Shown here one piece after another: positions 1 to 8,774 of a DNA stretch of 64,000 nt. The position numbers and the translations under genes were made by a program. Within the stretch, counting starts at the first letter, position 1. Each line of letters opens with the position of its first letter. Under the pieces are notes generated by a model. The model had not been told where the DNA came from. It saw nothing but the letters and a program-made list of their open reading frames with translations, and ran no database searches. Source of the stretch: Sphingomonas sp. (GTDB lineage Bacteria; Pseudomonadota; Alphaproteobacteria; Sphingomonadales; Sphingomonadaceae); contig NZ_JAQZBC010000001.1 of the NCBI RefSeq assembly GCF_029239295.1, positions 248,001 to 312,000 of the forward strand. The letters are read 5' to 3'.

Positions 1-1
1 C

Positions 2-2278
2 GCGCAAAAGGTGGAACAGCGGATCGAGGACGTGCCACTCGCCGTGACGGCCGTCACGCAAGAACGGATGCGCGAGATCGGTGTCAATTCGCTGTCCGAA
101 GTTGCGCTGTTCGTGCCTGGCCTGCGGGTGCAGGAGCAGAGCGCGAACAACCCGGGCTTCGTGATCCGCGGTATCACCTCGGATTCGGGCTCCTCGCAGC
201 AGGGCGCGCGCGTCACGCTCTATTACAATGGCGTCGACATCAGCCGCTCTCGCGGTGCGTACCAGGATCTTTTCGATCTCGAGCGACTGGAGGTGGTGAA
301 GGGGCCGCAGGCGACGCTGTTCGGCACCGCCGCCGCAATCGGCGCGGTCAGCATCGTCTCGGCCAAGCCGCAGCCCGGCTTCTCGGGCGAAGTGCTGGCC
401 ACCTACGGCAATTATGATCGCACCCAGGTGTCGGGTTTCATCAACGCCGGCAGCGATACACTCGCCGCTCGCCTCGCCTTTGCCTACAAATATCGCGACG
501 GTTATGTCCGCAACATCGCCGGTGATCCGAACGTTCCCAATCAGAACCAGGGTCGCGTCGATCAGGACAACCTGAACAGCCAGGACCAGCGCGGCATTCG
601 CGGGTCGCTCCGCTGGACGCCATCCGATGCGGTGACCGCCGATCTCATCCTCACCTATGATGGTCAGCGTAACCCCGCCACTGCGTTCAAGAGCCGCGTG
701 TTCGCCCCGACCGGCGGGCAGACCGGGGATTATGGCTATGCTGAACTGTCCGGTTCGCCGCTCAGCCAAGAGGTGCTCGGCAAGCGGAAGCTCGGCCTCG
801 ATCGCGACGTTTATGACGCGAACCTGACGATCAACGTCGATATCGCGCCGGGTGTCACCTTCACCACCGTGAACGGCTATCGCAAATTCAACGCTCTGGA
901 GACGTTCGACGCGGATGGCGGCCCAGCCTGGTATCTCGAGTTTGCAGAGGATGCGAAGGGGGATCAGTGGAGCCACGAAGGCCGTTTCAACTTCAGCGGC
1001 GAACGCTACCGCGCTTCATTCGGCTGGAACGCCTTCTTTGAAAATGGCTACCAGCGCGTGCCGTTCTCGACCGAGGAGGGGACGTATATCGCCTGTTCCG
1101 TCGCCGCGCCTTATGCCCAGGTGCGCGCCGCGCTGAACGCGGCCGGCCTGCCGACCGGCACCAACTGTATCGCACCTAACGGTACGATCCTGGCGGCCCG
1201 CGCCACGCAGATCCTATCGCGCGGCGCTGCGACGGTCGTGCCTTATGCCTCGGAATTCACGAACTACGGCAATAACGACACCTATTCAGTGTTCGCGGAC
1301 GCGACCTGGATCCCCACTGACACGTTCGAACTGACCGCCGGCGCGCGCGTGCTGATCGAGGATCGCCAGTCCGGCTATAGCGCGATCCAGCCGAACTCGG
1401 TCCTGCTCGCCCCGCTTGGGGTGCGCACCAGCCTGCTCGGCACGGTCAGCACGGGCGGCGCGAAGTTCGAGGCGAAGCGGAGTTTCGCAGCGGTGCTGCC
1501 GCGCGTGAATGCGCTCTTCCGCATGACTGACGATCTCAACCTCTTCGCCACCGTTAGCAAGGGGCGTCGCTCCCCCGTGGTTCAGCTCGGCTCTGCGGCC
1601 GACCCGGCCGGTGCGATCCCCGCACTTCAGATCGTGCCGGAGGAGGCGGTGTGGAACTATGAAGCCGGCATCAAGGCAGGCAGTCGAACGTTGTCGGGAA
1701 CGCTGTCGGTGTTCTACCAGACCTATGACGATTTCCAGGTCAGCGTCACCGATCCAACCGGTCGCGTGACGACGCAGAGCGCCGGCACCGCAAACAACCT
1801 GGGTGTCGAGCTGGAAGGCACCTGGCGCCCTGCCGAGTTCCTCAGTGTGTTCGGCAGTTTCGGCTACATCGATGGCGGGATCAGCGACAAGCCGCTGCCC
1901 GGCGGCGGCACCAACGTCTTCGCGGGCAACCGCTTTCGCCTCCAGCCGGAGGTGATTGCGGCGGGCGGCGCTAGCCTGCGCCTGCCGTTGCGCGAAGGCA
2001 TCATCGTCTACGCGACACCGTCGGTCAGCTATCAGAGCAAGGTCTTCTTTGAATTGCCTAACCGCGAAGAGATCAGCCAGGATGGCTACGCACTCGTCAA
2101 CTTGCGCGCCGGCGTCGAAGTCGCCGATGGACGCTATCGCATCGGCGCCTTCGCACGGAACCTCACCAACGAACGCTATCTGATCGACGCGGGCAATACT
2201 GGTGCAACGTTCGGAACGCCGACCTATATTGCCGGCGAGCCACGTATCTATGGTATCGAGCTGTACGGCCGATTCTAA
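2..2278 (+). CDS. TonB-dependent receptor (5' end cut off by window)
   Basis: Outer-membrane ligand-gated channel that imports siderophores or other nutrients using energy from TonB/ExbBD. The reading frame is open from base 2, so the signal peptide and TonB box lie outside the window. The visible 758 residues begin inside the plug domain (EDVPLAVTAVT, then LEVVKGPQATLFGT with the usual GPQxxLFG signature around residue 100). They continue through a long beta-barrel with repeated aromatic strand ends and finish YGIELYGRF, the terminal aromatic residue expected of a barrel protein. The GTG at position 11 is in frame but is not the true start. The substrate cannot be told from sequence. It is followed by typA about 140 bases on, with no obvious link. 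Confidence 0.93.
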   Translation, partial: AQKVEQRIEDVPLAVTAVTQERMREIGVNSLSEVALFVPGLRVQEQSANNPGFVIRGITSDSGSSQQGARVTLYYNGVDISRSRGAYQDLFDLERLEVVKGPQATLFGTAAAIGAVSIVSAKPQPGFSGEVLATYGNYDRTQVSGFINAGSDTLAARLAFAYKYRDGYVRNIAGDPNVPNQNQGRVDQDNLNSQDQRGIRGSLRWTPSDAVTADLILTYDGQRNPATAFKSRVFAPTGGQTGDYGYAELSGSPLSQEVLGKRKLGLDRDVYDANLTINVDIAPGVTFTTVNGYRKFNALETFDADGGPAWYLEFAEDAKGDQWSHEGRFNFSGERYRASFGWNAFFENGYQRVPFSTEEGTYIACSVAAPYAQVRAALNAAGLPTGTNCIAPNGTILAARATQILSRGAATVVPYASEFTNYGNNDTYSVFADATWIPTDTFELTAGARVLIEDRQSGYSAIQPNSVLLAPLGVRTSLLGTVSTGGAKFEAKRSFAAVLPRVNALFRMTDDLNLFATVSKGRRSPVVQLGSAADPAGAIPALQIVPEEAVWNYEAGIKAGSRTLSGTLSVFYQTYDDFQVSVTDPTGRVTTQSAGTANNLGVELEGTWRPAEFLSVFGSFGYIDGGISDKPLPGGGTNVFAGNRFRLQPEVIAAGGASLRLPLREGIIVYATPSVSYQSKVFFELPNREEISQDGYALVNLRAGVEVADGRYRIGAFARNLTNERYLIDAGNTGATFGTPTYIAGEPRIYGIELYGRF

Positions 2279-2416
2279 ACGGCGCGGAAACGGTGATTTG
2301 TGCCGGGTGGAAGACAGGTTCTTCTGCCCGGAACATCTGCTGGGCCTAGCCGCAGCGCAGCAAATAGGCTAACGGCGCCCGAACGCCGCGAGGTCTGCGG
2401 CCATTCAGGAATTCCG

Positions 2417-4240
2417 ATGCAGTTGCGCAACATCGCCATTATCGCGCACGTCGATCATGGCAAAACTACCCTCGTCGACCAGCTTTTCCGCCAGTCGGGC
2501 ACCTTCCGAGACAATCAGCGCATCGAAGAGCGCGCGATGGACTCCAATGATCTCGAGAAGGAACGCGGGATCACCATTCTCGCGAAGCCCACCTCGATCG
2601 AGTGGGAAGGCACGCGGATCAACATCGTCGACACGCCAGGCCACGCCGACTTCGGCGGTGAGGTCGAGCGTATTCTCTCCATGGTCGACGGTGTCATCCT
2701 GCTGGTCGATTCGTCCGAAGGCGCGATGCCGCAGACGAAGTTCGTGACCGGTAAGGCGCTGGCGCTGGGTCTGCGTCCGATCGTCGTCGTCAACAAGGTC
2801 GACCGCCCGGACGAGCGCATCCAGGAAGTGCTCGACGAGGTGTTCGACCTTTTCGTCAGCCTTGATGCGAGCGACGAACAGCTCGACTTCCCCGTTCTCT
2901 ACGCTTCGGGCCGTAACGGCTACGCCAGCGAGGATCCGACGCGTCGCGAAGGCACGCTGACTCCGCTGTTCCAGAAGATCGTCGATCACGTGCCGCCGCC
3001 GGCGCTCGACGTCGATGCGCCATTCACCTTCCTGGTGACGCTGCTCGATCGCGATAACTTCCTGGGCCGCGTGCTCACCGGCCGCGTCACCTCGGGCACC
3101 GTGAAGGTGAACCAGCCGATCCACGCGCTCGACATGGACGGTAAGGTGATCGAAACCGGCCGCGCGTCGAAGATCATGACCTTCCAGGGTCTTGAGCGCG
3201 TGCCGACTGACGAGGCGCGCGCGGGCGACATCATCAGCCTCGCGGGCCTTGCGGTTGCGACCGTGTCGAACACGATCGCCGACATCACCGTGACTGAGCC
3301 GATCCAGGCGCAGCCGATCGATCCGCCGACGCTGTCGATGCGCTTCGCGGTGAACGATTCGCCGATGGCTGGCCGTGAAGGCACCAAGGTGACGAGCCGC
3401 ATGATCCGCGATCGTCTGTTCCGCGAAGCCGAATCGAACGTCGCCATCAAGGTGACCGAATCGGCCGATCGTGACAGCTTCGAAGTCGCGGGCCGTGGCG
3501 AGCTTCAGCTTGGCGTGCTGATCGAGACGATGCGCCGCGAGGGCTTCGAGCTCGGCATCAGCCGCCCGCGCGTGCTGTATCGCGAGGACGAGAACGGCAA
3601 GCGCACCGAGCCGTACGAGACCGTCATCATCGACGTGGACGAAGAGCACTCCGGTACGGTCGTCGAGAAGATGAACCTGCGTAAGGCAGAGCTGACCGAC
3701 ATGCGCCCGTCGGGCGGTGGCAAGACGCGCATCACCTTCTCCGCGCCGTCGCGCGGCATGATCGGCTACCATGGCGAGTTCCTGTCGGACACGCGCGGTA
3801 CCGGCATCATGAACCGGTTGTTCGAGAAGTATGGCCCGCACAAGGGTCCGATCGAAGGCCGCAAGAACGGCGTCCTCATCTCGAACGGCGCTGGCGAAGC
3901 GAACAGCTATGCTCTCGGTCCGCTCGAGGCCCGCGGCATCCTGTTCGTCGGCCACGGTGAGGCCCTCTATGAGGGTATGATCATCGGCGAGAACGCCAAG
4001 ACGGAAGACCTTGAGGTCAACCCGATGAAGGCGAAGCAGCTGACGAACTTCCGCGCCTCGGGCGGCAAGGACGATGCGATTCGCCTGACCCCGCCGAAGA
4101 AGATGACGCTGGAACAGGCAATTGCGTACATCGACGATGACGAGATGGTCGAAGTAACGCCCAAGACGATCCGTCTGCGCAAGCGTTTCCTCGATTCGAA
4201 CGAGCGCAAGCGCAATAAGCGTTCGGCCGAAGCCGCCTGA
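2417..4240 (+). CDS. typA: Translational GTPase TypA/BipA
   Basis: Ribosome-binding GTPase of the EF-G/LepA class, acting in 50S assembly and stress adaptation in the cytoplasm. The 607-residue length is typical. G1 is AHVDHGKTT at residues 10-18, G3 is DTPGHADF from residue 72, and G4 is NKVD at 126-129. The EF-Tu domain II, EF-G-like domains and the basic TypA C-terminal domain (ending in KRFLDSNERKRNKRS) follow. The ATG at 2417 is chosen because family proteins begin a few residues before the first beta strand; the frame is open upstream to 2300 but that part has no family resemblance. A strong stem-loop follows at 4279-4334. A long antisense open frame lies opposite and is taken as a codon-bias shadow. 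Confidence 0.97.
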   Translation: MQLRNIAIIAHVDHGKTTLVDQLFRQSGTFRDNQRIEERAMDSNDLEKERGITILAKPTSIEWEGTRINIVDTPGHADFGGEVERILSMVDGVILLVDSSEGAMPQTKFVTGKALALGLRPIVVVNKVDRPDERIQEVLDEVFDLFVSLDASDEQLDFPVLYASGRNGYASEDPTRREGTLTPLFQKIVDHVPPPALDVDAPFTFLVTLLDRDNFLGRVLTGRVTSGTVKVNQPIHALDMDGKVIETGRASKIMTFQGLERVPTDEARAGDIISLAGLAVATVSNTIADITVTEPIQAQPIDPPTLSMRFAVNDSPMAGREGTKVTSRMIRDRLFREAESNVAIKVTESADRDSFEVAGRGELQLGVLIETMRREGFELGISRPRVLYREDENGKRTEPYETVIIDVDEEHSGTVVEKMNLRKAELTDMRPSGGGKTRITFSAPSRGMIGYHGEFLSDTRGTGIMNRLFEKYGPHKGPIEGRKNGVLISNGAGEANSYALGPLEARGILFVGHGEALYEGMIIGENAKTEDLEVNPMKAKQLTNFRASGGKDDAIRLTPPKKMTLEQAIAYIDDDEMVEVTPKTIRLRKRFLDSNERKRNKRSAEAA

Positions 4241-4278
4241 CCCGCTCGACTTTCGAATCGTCACTGATCCGAAGGCAT

Positions 4279-4334
4279 GACGCCGCCTCGCCGGGGAAAG
4301 CCAGCATCGCTGGTTGCCTGGCGCAGGCGGCGTC
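4279..4334 (+). terminator. Large stem-loop downstream of typA
   Basis: Perfect 10-base inverted repeat (4279-4288 with 4325-4334) enclosing a smaller hairpin whose arms are CCAGC and GCTGG around 4301-4313. It sits 39 bases after the typA stop. There is no T-tract after it, so it may be a factor-dependent terminator or an mRNA-stabilising structure rather than a classical intrinsic terminator. Confidence 0.5.
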
Positions 4335-4418
4335 GGTGTGTCTGACCCGCCGGTTCGTCTCCGATTCGAAGCGCATCTCTGCTTGCTCGGGCGTGCCTGA
4401 AGGCGGAGAGAATGGCGC

Positions 4419-5465
4419 ATGGATGTCTGTCGTGCTGCGCTGATCGGCTTTGGCTATGCCGGCCGGGTGTTCCACGCGCCGCTTATCGGCGCCACCGACG
4501 GGATCGCCATTGCGGCCGTTGCCTCGTCGAGGCCCGACGACGTTCGCGCCGTGCTGGGCGATGTGGCGGTCGAGGAGACGCCCGAAGCGGCTATCGCGCG
4601 CGATGACATCGATCTGGTGGTGATCGCCACGCCGAATGATACGCACGCCCCGCTGGCGCTGGCCGCGCTGGCAGCGGGCAAGCATGTCGTGATCGACAAG
4701 CCGTTCGCACTGACACTCGCCGACGCCACTGAGGTGGTTGCGGCCGGGCAGCGCGCCGGTCGGCTGGTCAGCGTGTTCCACAATCGTCGCTGGGATAGCG
4801 ACTTCCTCACCATCGCGGCCGCGATCCGCCGCGGCGAGATCGGCCAGGTGGTTCATCTGGAAAGCCATTTTGACCGCTTTCGTCCGCAGGTGCGGGATCG
4901 CTGGCGCGAACGGCGCGTGCCGGGGGGCGGCATCTGGTACGATCTGGCCCCGCATCTGCTCGACCAGGCGGTGCAATTATTTGGTATGCCGTCGCTAATC
5001 GAGGCAGATCTGGCGGTGCTCCGTCCCGGTGGTCAGGCTGACGATTGGGCGCATGCCGTGCTGTCCTATCCCGATAAACGCGTGATCGTTCACGCGTCGA
5101 TGCTGTCTGCGGGTGGCAGCGCTCGCTTCGTTGCGCACGGGACACTCGGGACTGTCGTCAAGAAGCAGGGCGATCGGCAGGAGGCGCAGTTACTTGCCGG
5201 GATGATCCCTGGCGCGCCGGGCTGGGGCGAGGATCCGGATGACGCCTTGTTGTTCGATGGCGAAGGGAGCCAACTGCTGAAGACCGAGCGGGGCGACCAA
5301 CGACAATTTTACCGCGGCATCGTGGCGGCGATCCGCGGGGAGGGGCAGAACCCCGTTCCGGCGGAAGAGGCATGGTGCACCATGGCGCTGGTTGAGGCGG
5401 GGCTACGTTCGTCAGCCGAGCGGCGGGCAATTGCCCCCGCAACGACGCCGAATATTACAATATAG
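4419..5465 (+). CDS. Gfo/Idh/MocA family NAD(P)-dependent oxidoreductase
   Basis: Predicted cytoplasmic sugar/polyol-type dehydrogenase. The N-terminal Rossmann fold is clear (ALIGFGYAGRVFHAPLI, with GFGYAG as the dinucleotide-binding loop at residues 10-15). The family EKP signature appears as DKP in GKHVVIDKPFALT near residue 90, where the Lys is catalytic. The C-terminal half is the alpha/beta substrate domain, with the GGGIWYDLAPHLLDQ stretch typical of the YdgJ-like subgroup. The start at 4419 follows a purine-rich GGCGGAGAG; another ATG at 4412 is out of frame. The gene stands alone between typA and a secreted protein, so its substrate is unknown. 348 residues is a normal length. Confidence 0.9.
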   Translation: MDVCRAALIGFGYAGRVFHAPLIGATDGIAIAAVASSRPDDVRAVLGDVAVEETPEAAIARDDIDLVVIATPNDTHAPLALAALAAGKHVVIDKPFALTLADATEVVAAGQRAGRLVSVFHNRRWDSDFLTIAAAIRRGEIGQVVHLESHFDRFRPQVRDRWRERRVPGGGIWYDLAPHLLDQAVQLFGMPSLIEADLAVLRPGGQADDWAHAVLSYPDKRVIVHASMLSAGGSARFVAHGTLGTVVKKQGDRQEAQLLAGMIPGAPGWGEDPDDALLFDGEGSQLLKTERGDQRQFYRGIVAAIRGEGQNPVPAEEAWCTMALVEAGLRSSAERRAIAPATTPNITI

Positions 5466-5539
5466 TCGGAAACGCCTTAGCGCTGGCAGGCATGTTCGCG
5501 CGCCCATAGGCATCCTCCCTCACGATACAGGGAGACACT

Positions 5540-6244
5540 ATGCGCCTGATCTGCGCGATGTTGCCGTTCACCTTGTTGGCCGGAGTCGCCTGCGCCGCGG
5601 ACTATCCTTCGATCCCGGAGCCGATGATCTTCGACATGGTACGGCCGCTTGGCGCCGAACGCGGCGAGCTGGAGGTGAATGTCCTGGCGCAGACCGGCTC
5701 ACCCTTTGGCGCCGGTGAGACGGAATGGGCGCCGGAGATCGAATATGCCTTCGCGAAAGGACATGCGATCGAGTTCGAGCTTCCATTCGACGGCCGTCGT
5801 CTGGCCGCCTACAAGCTTGGGCTGCAATCGTTGCTTGGCGTCTCAACCGACGGGCGAACCGCGCACGGCGTCCAGTATCTCGGCATCTATCACCGCGACA
5901 CCGGCCGCTACTCGAACACCTTGCTGTACCTTGCCGGGCTTCGCTTCAACGCGCGCTGGAGCACGATGAACATGATCGGGCTGGACGACATCAGCCTTGG
6001 CAGCGGCGCGGGCAGGAACGGCCTGCTGTTGAACCACGCGCTGTTCTACGATGCGCGCGCCGACACGATCCTGGGCGCGGAACTGAACGTGGCTGGAGGC
6101 GCGGAGCGCAGCGTGAAGCTGAGCCCTCAGATCCACCGCCGCGTCTCGCATGCCGCTAACGTCCAGTTTTCGCTCGGCGTGGAGAAGCTGCGCGCGCATC
6201 GCGCCCGTCCGACGGCAGGCCTGCGGGTCATCCGCGAGTTCTGA
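5540..6244 (+). CDS. Secreted/outer-membrane beta-barrel-like protein, unknown function
   Basis: 234-residue protein with a clear signal peptide (MRLICAMLPFTLLAGVACA, cleavage probably after ACA). The mature part is rich in alternating polar/hydrophobic strands with aromatic ends (HAIEFELPFDGRRL, TLLYLAGLRFNARW, DTILGAELNVAGG) and ends in F. This resembles small outer-membrane porin-like barrels, but no named family is recognised. The start is preceded by CAGGGAGACACT, which contains a good ribosome-binding site. It stands alone, with an EVE-domain gene converging from the other side. A beta-rich periplasmic protein remains possible. Confidence 0.7.
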   Translation: MRLICAMLPFTLLAGVACAADYPSIPEPMIFDMVRPLGAERGELEVNVLAQTGSPFGAGETEWAPEIEYAFAKGHAIEFELPFDGRRLAAYKLGLQSLLGVSTDGRTAHGVQYLGIYHRDTGRYSNTLLYLAGLRFNARWSTMNMIGLDDISLGSGAGRNGLLLNHALFYDARADTILGAELNVAGGAERSVKLSPQIHRRVSHAANVQFSLGVEKLRAHRARPTAGLRVIREF

Positions 6245-6268
6245 AGTGGTGAAAGCGGTGCCGGTGCC

Positions 6269-6676
6269 TCAGCCGCCGGCGCCGCCAAGCTCCATCAGGA
6301 TCTCCCATTCCTCTGGGCGTACCGGCGTCACCGAAAGGCGGCTTTGACGCAGCACCTCCAGCTTTTCGAGCCGCGCGTCGCTCTTCATCGTCGCCAGCGA
6401 CACAGGGGTGGGAAGCCGCTCGACCGGCTCGACGCGCACTGACGCCCATTTGCCGTCATCGCCATCCGGACGCCACGCGCGGGCGATCTGCATTACTCCG
6501 ACGGCGGCCTTTTCCTTGTTCGAATGATAGAAGATCGCGCGATCGCCCGGCTGCATTTCCTTGATGAAATTGCGCGCCGTGTAGTTGCGGACACCGTCCC
6601 ACTCGGTTCCCTTGTCACGGACCAGATCATCCCAACCATAAACGTCCGGCTCCGACCGGAGCAGCCAATAGGCCAT
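6269..6676 (-). CDS. EVE domain-containing protein
   Basis: 135-residue single-domain EVE (PUA-like/YTH-related) protein. The hallmark motifs are present: MAYWLLRSEPDVYGWDDL at the start, WDGVRNYTARNF, then the GDRAIFYHSNK stretch that forms part of the modified-base binding pocket, and VGVMQIAR. EVE domains bind modified nucleotides in DNA or RNA; in free-standing housekeeping copies the role is not established. Length is typical. There are no defence genes nearby, so this looks like the widely conserved proteobacterial stand-alone copy rather than a restriction component. Confidence 0.93.
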   Translation of the reverse strand: MAYWLLRSEPDVYGWDDLVRDKGTEWDGVRNYTARNFIKEMQPGDRAIFYHSNKEKAAVGVMQIARAWRPDGDDGKWASVRVEPVERLPTPVSLATMKSDARLEKLEVLRQSRLSVTPVRPEEWEILMELGGAGG

Positions 6677-6815
6677 GTCTTTCCCTAAACCCCTTGTGAA
6701 CGCGACATTCCGAGCCGGTTCAGCCCGAATCGGGCAATTAGCATGAACGCGCTGGCCGTATCATGCGTTTGAACCGGCAGAGCGGACCGAGCGTATCTGT
6801 ATGAGGAGGTTCGAG

Positions 6816-7175
6816 ATGAACGGCTTACTGATGAAAGCAGGGCTGGGAACGGCGATGGCCGCCACCGCCCTTGCCGCAGCGGCTCCGGCCGATGCCCAGC
6901 GCTGGCGCCATCGTGGCTATGATCGCGGCGGCGATGTCGCGGCCGGCGCGTTGATCGGCGGCGTGATCGGCCTTGGCCTGGGCGCGGCGATCGCCTCCAA
7001 CGATCGCGATCGTTACCGCGGCGGCTATGGCTATGACTATCGCTACGACCGCCGGAACTGGGGGCCGCGGCCCTATTACAACGACTATCGCTACAACTAT
7101 CGCCCGCGCTGCTTCCAGCAGTGGCGCTACGACCCCTATTACGGCGGCCGCGTGCCCGTGCGGGTTTGCCGCTGA
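6816..7175 (+). CDS. Small secreted Tyr/Arg/Gly-rich protein with glycine zipper
   Basis: 119-residue exported protein of unknown function. A signal peptide (GLGTAMAATALAAAAPADA) is followed by a glycine-zipper helix (AAGALIGGVIGLGLGAAIA). The C-terminal half is dominated by Tyr, Arg, Asn and Gly (RGGYGYDYRYDRRNWGP) and carries two Cys residues that could form a disulfide. Start choice: AGGAGGT lies 6 bases before the ATG at 6816, a near-perfect ribosome-binding site, which argues against the in-frame ATG at 6801. Similar small proteins are common in sphingomonad and rhizobial envelopes. The glycine zipper suggests membrane insertion or oligomerisation. A good intrinsic terminator follows at 7235-7269. 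Confidence 0.82.
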   Translation: MNGLLMKAGLGTAMAATALAAAAPADAQRWRHRGYDRGGDVAAGALIGGVIGLGLGAAIASNDRDRYRGGYGYDYRYDRRNWGPRPYYNDYRYNYRPRCFQQWRYDPYYGGRVPVRVCR

Positions 7176-7234
7176 GGCAGCGATCGATCGTCACTTACCG
7201 ACGCTGTCAGTTATTGAAGTGTCACGCAGGGGCC

Positions 7235-7269
7235 GGCGCGGGGAGGATTGCTTCCCGCGCCGCTTTTTT
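7235..7269 (+). terminator. Rho-independent terminator
   Basis: GC-rich stem GGCGCGGG (7235-7242) pairs with CCCGCGCC (7254-7261), extendable by a G-T and an A-T pair. The loop is about 7 bases and a run of six T follows at 7264-7269. It lies 60 bases after the glycine-zipper gene, the right place to end its transcript before the next gene at 7307. Confidence 0.82.
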
Positions 7270-7306
7270 CTTGGGCGTGGCGATCTGATCGGCTAGGCGC
7301 GCGACC

Positions 7307-7591
7307 ATGACCGATACGCCTCCCGACCACCTCTCGATCGATCCTTCCAGCCCGTATTTTGACCAGCCGACGCTGGAGCGGGGCATCGGCATCCGGTTCA
7401 AGGGTGTCGAGCGCAACGATGTCGAGGAATATTCGATCTCGGAAGGCTGGATTCGCGTGGCGCTCGGCAAGAAGGTGGACCGTCACGGCCGCCCGCTGAC
7501 GATCAAGCTGACCGGCCTGGTAGAGGCTTATTTCCAGACCGGTGGCGAGCAGGAAGCCGTCGCTGACGAGGGCAACGAGCCGAACGCCTGA
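7307..7591 (+). CDS. DUF3297 family protein
   Basis: 94-residue cytoplasmic protein recognised as DUF3297: the N-terminal DTPPDHLSIDPSSPYFD and the GIGIRFKGVERNDVEEYSIS stretch are very conserved in this family, followed by GWIRVALGKKVDRHGRP and TIKLTGLVEAYF. Function is unknown. No signal peptide, membrane segment or known catalytic motif. The start at 7307 is the only in-frame ATG before the conserved block. It converges with the nitronate monooxygenase gene; a palindromic hairpin at 7681-7705 lies between them. Confidence 0.87.
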   Translation: MTDTPPDHLSIDPSSPYFDQPTLERGIGIRFKGVERNDVEEYSISEGWIRVALGKKVDRHGRPLTIKLTGLVEAYFQTGGEQEAVADEGNEPNA

Positions 7592-7680
7592 TCATTGCCG
7601 TTGAAGGACGGGGAGGGCGTTCGCTCCCCCGTGCTTGCTATTGGGCTATCACGCCCGGCCGTTCATGATCTCCCAACAGG

Positions 7681-7705
7681 AGGCGCCGGCGCTAGGCCGG
7701 CGCCT
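7681..7705. terminator. Palindromic hairpin between convergent genes
   Basis: Perfect 10-base arms AGGCGCCGGC (7681-7690) and GCCGGCGCCT (7696-7705) around a 5-base loop, placed between the DUF3297 gene and the 3' end of the nitronate monooxygenase gene. No T-tract on either side. The position suggests shared, probably bidirectional termination. Confidence 0.55.
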
Positions 7706-7709
7706 TCCG

Positions 7710-8687
7710 TCAGGCGGCCGACAGCTGCAGCCGTGCGCGCGCAGCGTTGTATTCACGCTCCATGCGGTCGATCCGCTCGGCGACGGTTTCCACCTTCTCC
7801 ACCGCGCCGATGCCCTGGCCCGATCCCCAGATGTCGCGCCACGCCTTCGCTTTCGCTGGCTCGCCGTTCGAACTCTGGCCGAAGTTCATCGTCTTATAGT
7901 CGCCCTCGGGCAGATTGTCGGGATCCAGCCCAGCGCGTTCGATCGAGCCGCGCAGATAATTGCCGTGCACACCGGTGAAGAGGTTTGAATAGACGATGTC
8001 GGCGGCTTTGCCTTCGACGATGCCGTTCTTGTAGCCTTCGTCGGCATTCGCCTCGACCGTCGCGATGAACGGCGATCCGATGTAAGCGAAATCCGCGCCC
8101 ATAGCTTGTGCCGCGAGCACCGCATCGCCCGTCGCGATCGCACCCGACAGCGCCACAGGCCCATCGAACCATTGCCGGATCTCGCTGACCAGCGCGAAGG
8201 GTGACAGACGACCCGCATGGCCGCCGGCGCCGCTTGCCACCGGGATCAGGCCATCAGCACCCTTTTCGATCGCCTTGCGCGCGAACCGGTCGTCGATCAC
8301 GTCGTGGAACGTGATCCCTCCCCAATTGTGCACCGCCTGGTTCAATTCCTCGCGCGCGCCGAGCGACGTGATCGTAATCGGCACTTGCCACTTCTCGCAG
8401 GTCGCAAGATCCGCCTCCAGGCGATCGTTTGACTTGTGAACGATCTGGTTCACCGCGAACGGTGCCGCCGGACGATCCGGATGGTCACGATTATGCGCCG
8501 CAAGCTCTTCGGTGATGCGGTGGAGCCACTCGTCCAGCAGTCCCTGCGGCCGCGCGTTGAGCGCAGGGAAGGATCCGACGATCCCTGCCTTGCACTGCGC
8601 GATCACGAGATCGGGCCCGGAAATGATGAAGAGCGGGGAGCCGATGACCGGCAACCGCAGGCGAGAAAGGATCGCTGGGACAGACAT
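7710..8687 (-). CDS. Nitronate monooxygenase (NPD/2-nitropropane dioxygenase-like)
   Basis: FMN-dependent TIM-barrel enzyme that oxidises alkyl nitronates, a detoxifying activity. The 325-residue sequence begins with the typical RLPVIGSPLFIISGPDLVIA. It contains VASGAGGHAGRLSPFAL (phosphate/FMN loop and the catalytic-region His) and GPVALSGAIATGDAVLAAQAMGADFAYIGSPF, the classic NPD C-terminal FMN-binding segment. Some members are enoyl-reductase-like, so the exact substrate is uncertain. It is encoded alone; the gene downstream converges and the upstream gene (gamma-carbonic anhydrase) is 88 bases away on the same strand, so co-transcription is possible. Confidence 0.92.
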   Translation of the reverse strand: MSVPAILSRLRLPVIGSPLFIISGPDLVIAQCKAGIVGSFPALNARPQGLLDEWLHRITEELAAHNRDHPDRPAAPFAVNQIVHKSNDRLEADLATCEKWQVPITITSLGAREELNQAVHNWGGITFHDVIDDRFARKAIEKGADGLIPVASGAGGHAGRLSPFALVSEIRQWFDGPVALSGAIATGDAVLAAQAMGADFAYIGSPFIATVEANADEGYKNGIVEGKAADIVYSNLFTGVHGNYLRGSIERAGLDPDNLPEGDYKTMNFGQSSNGEPAKAKAWRDIWGSGQGIGAVEKVETVAERIDRMEREYNAARARLQLSAA

Positions 8688-8774
8688 AATTTTGGTTATG
8701 TCCTCCCCGAAACGGTCTGTCCAGCGCCAAGCGGTCGCTTCTTGAACGAACGTAAAGGAGCTGCGATCGGCTGG

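Noticed and set aside
2405..4420. 671-codon open frame on the minus strand opposite typA
   Set aside because: High-GC codon bias (NNS codons) in a strongly conserved gene keeps the antisense frame open. Its translation is His/Arg/Val/Asp-rich with no domain, and typA is certain.
6269..6676. EVE protein as part of a defence island
   Set aside because: Neighbours are ordinary housekeeping and secreted proteins; no nuclease, methylase or McrBC-like partner is present.
6769..6798. TTGAAC / GTATCT as a promoter for the glycine-zipper gene
   Set aside because: A start site at the right distance would cut into the ribosome-binding site, and the spacer is 18 with a weak -10.
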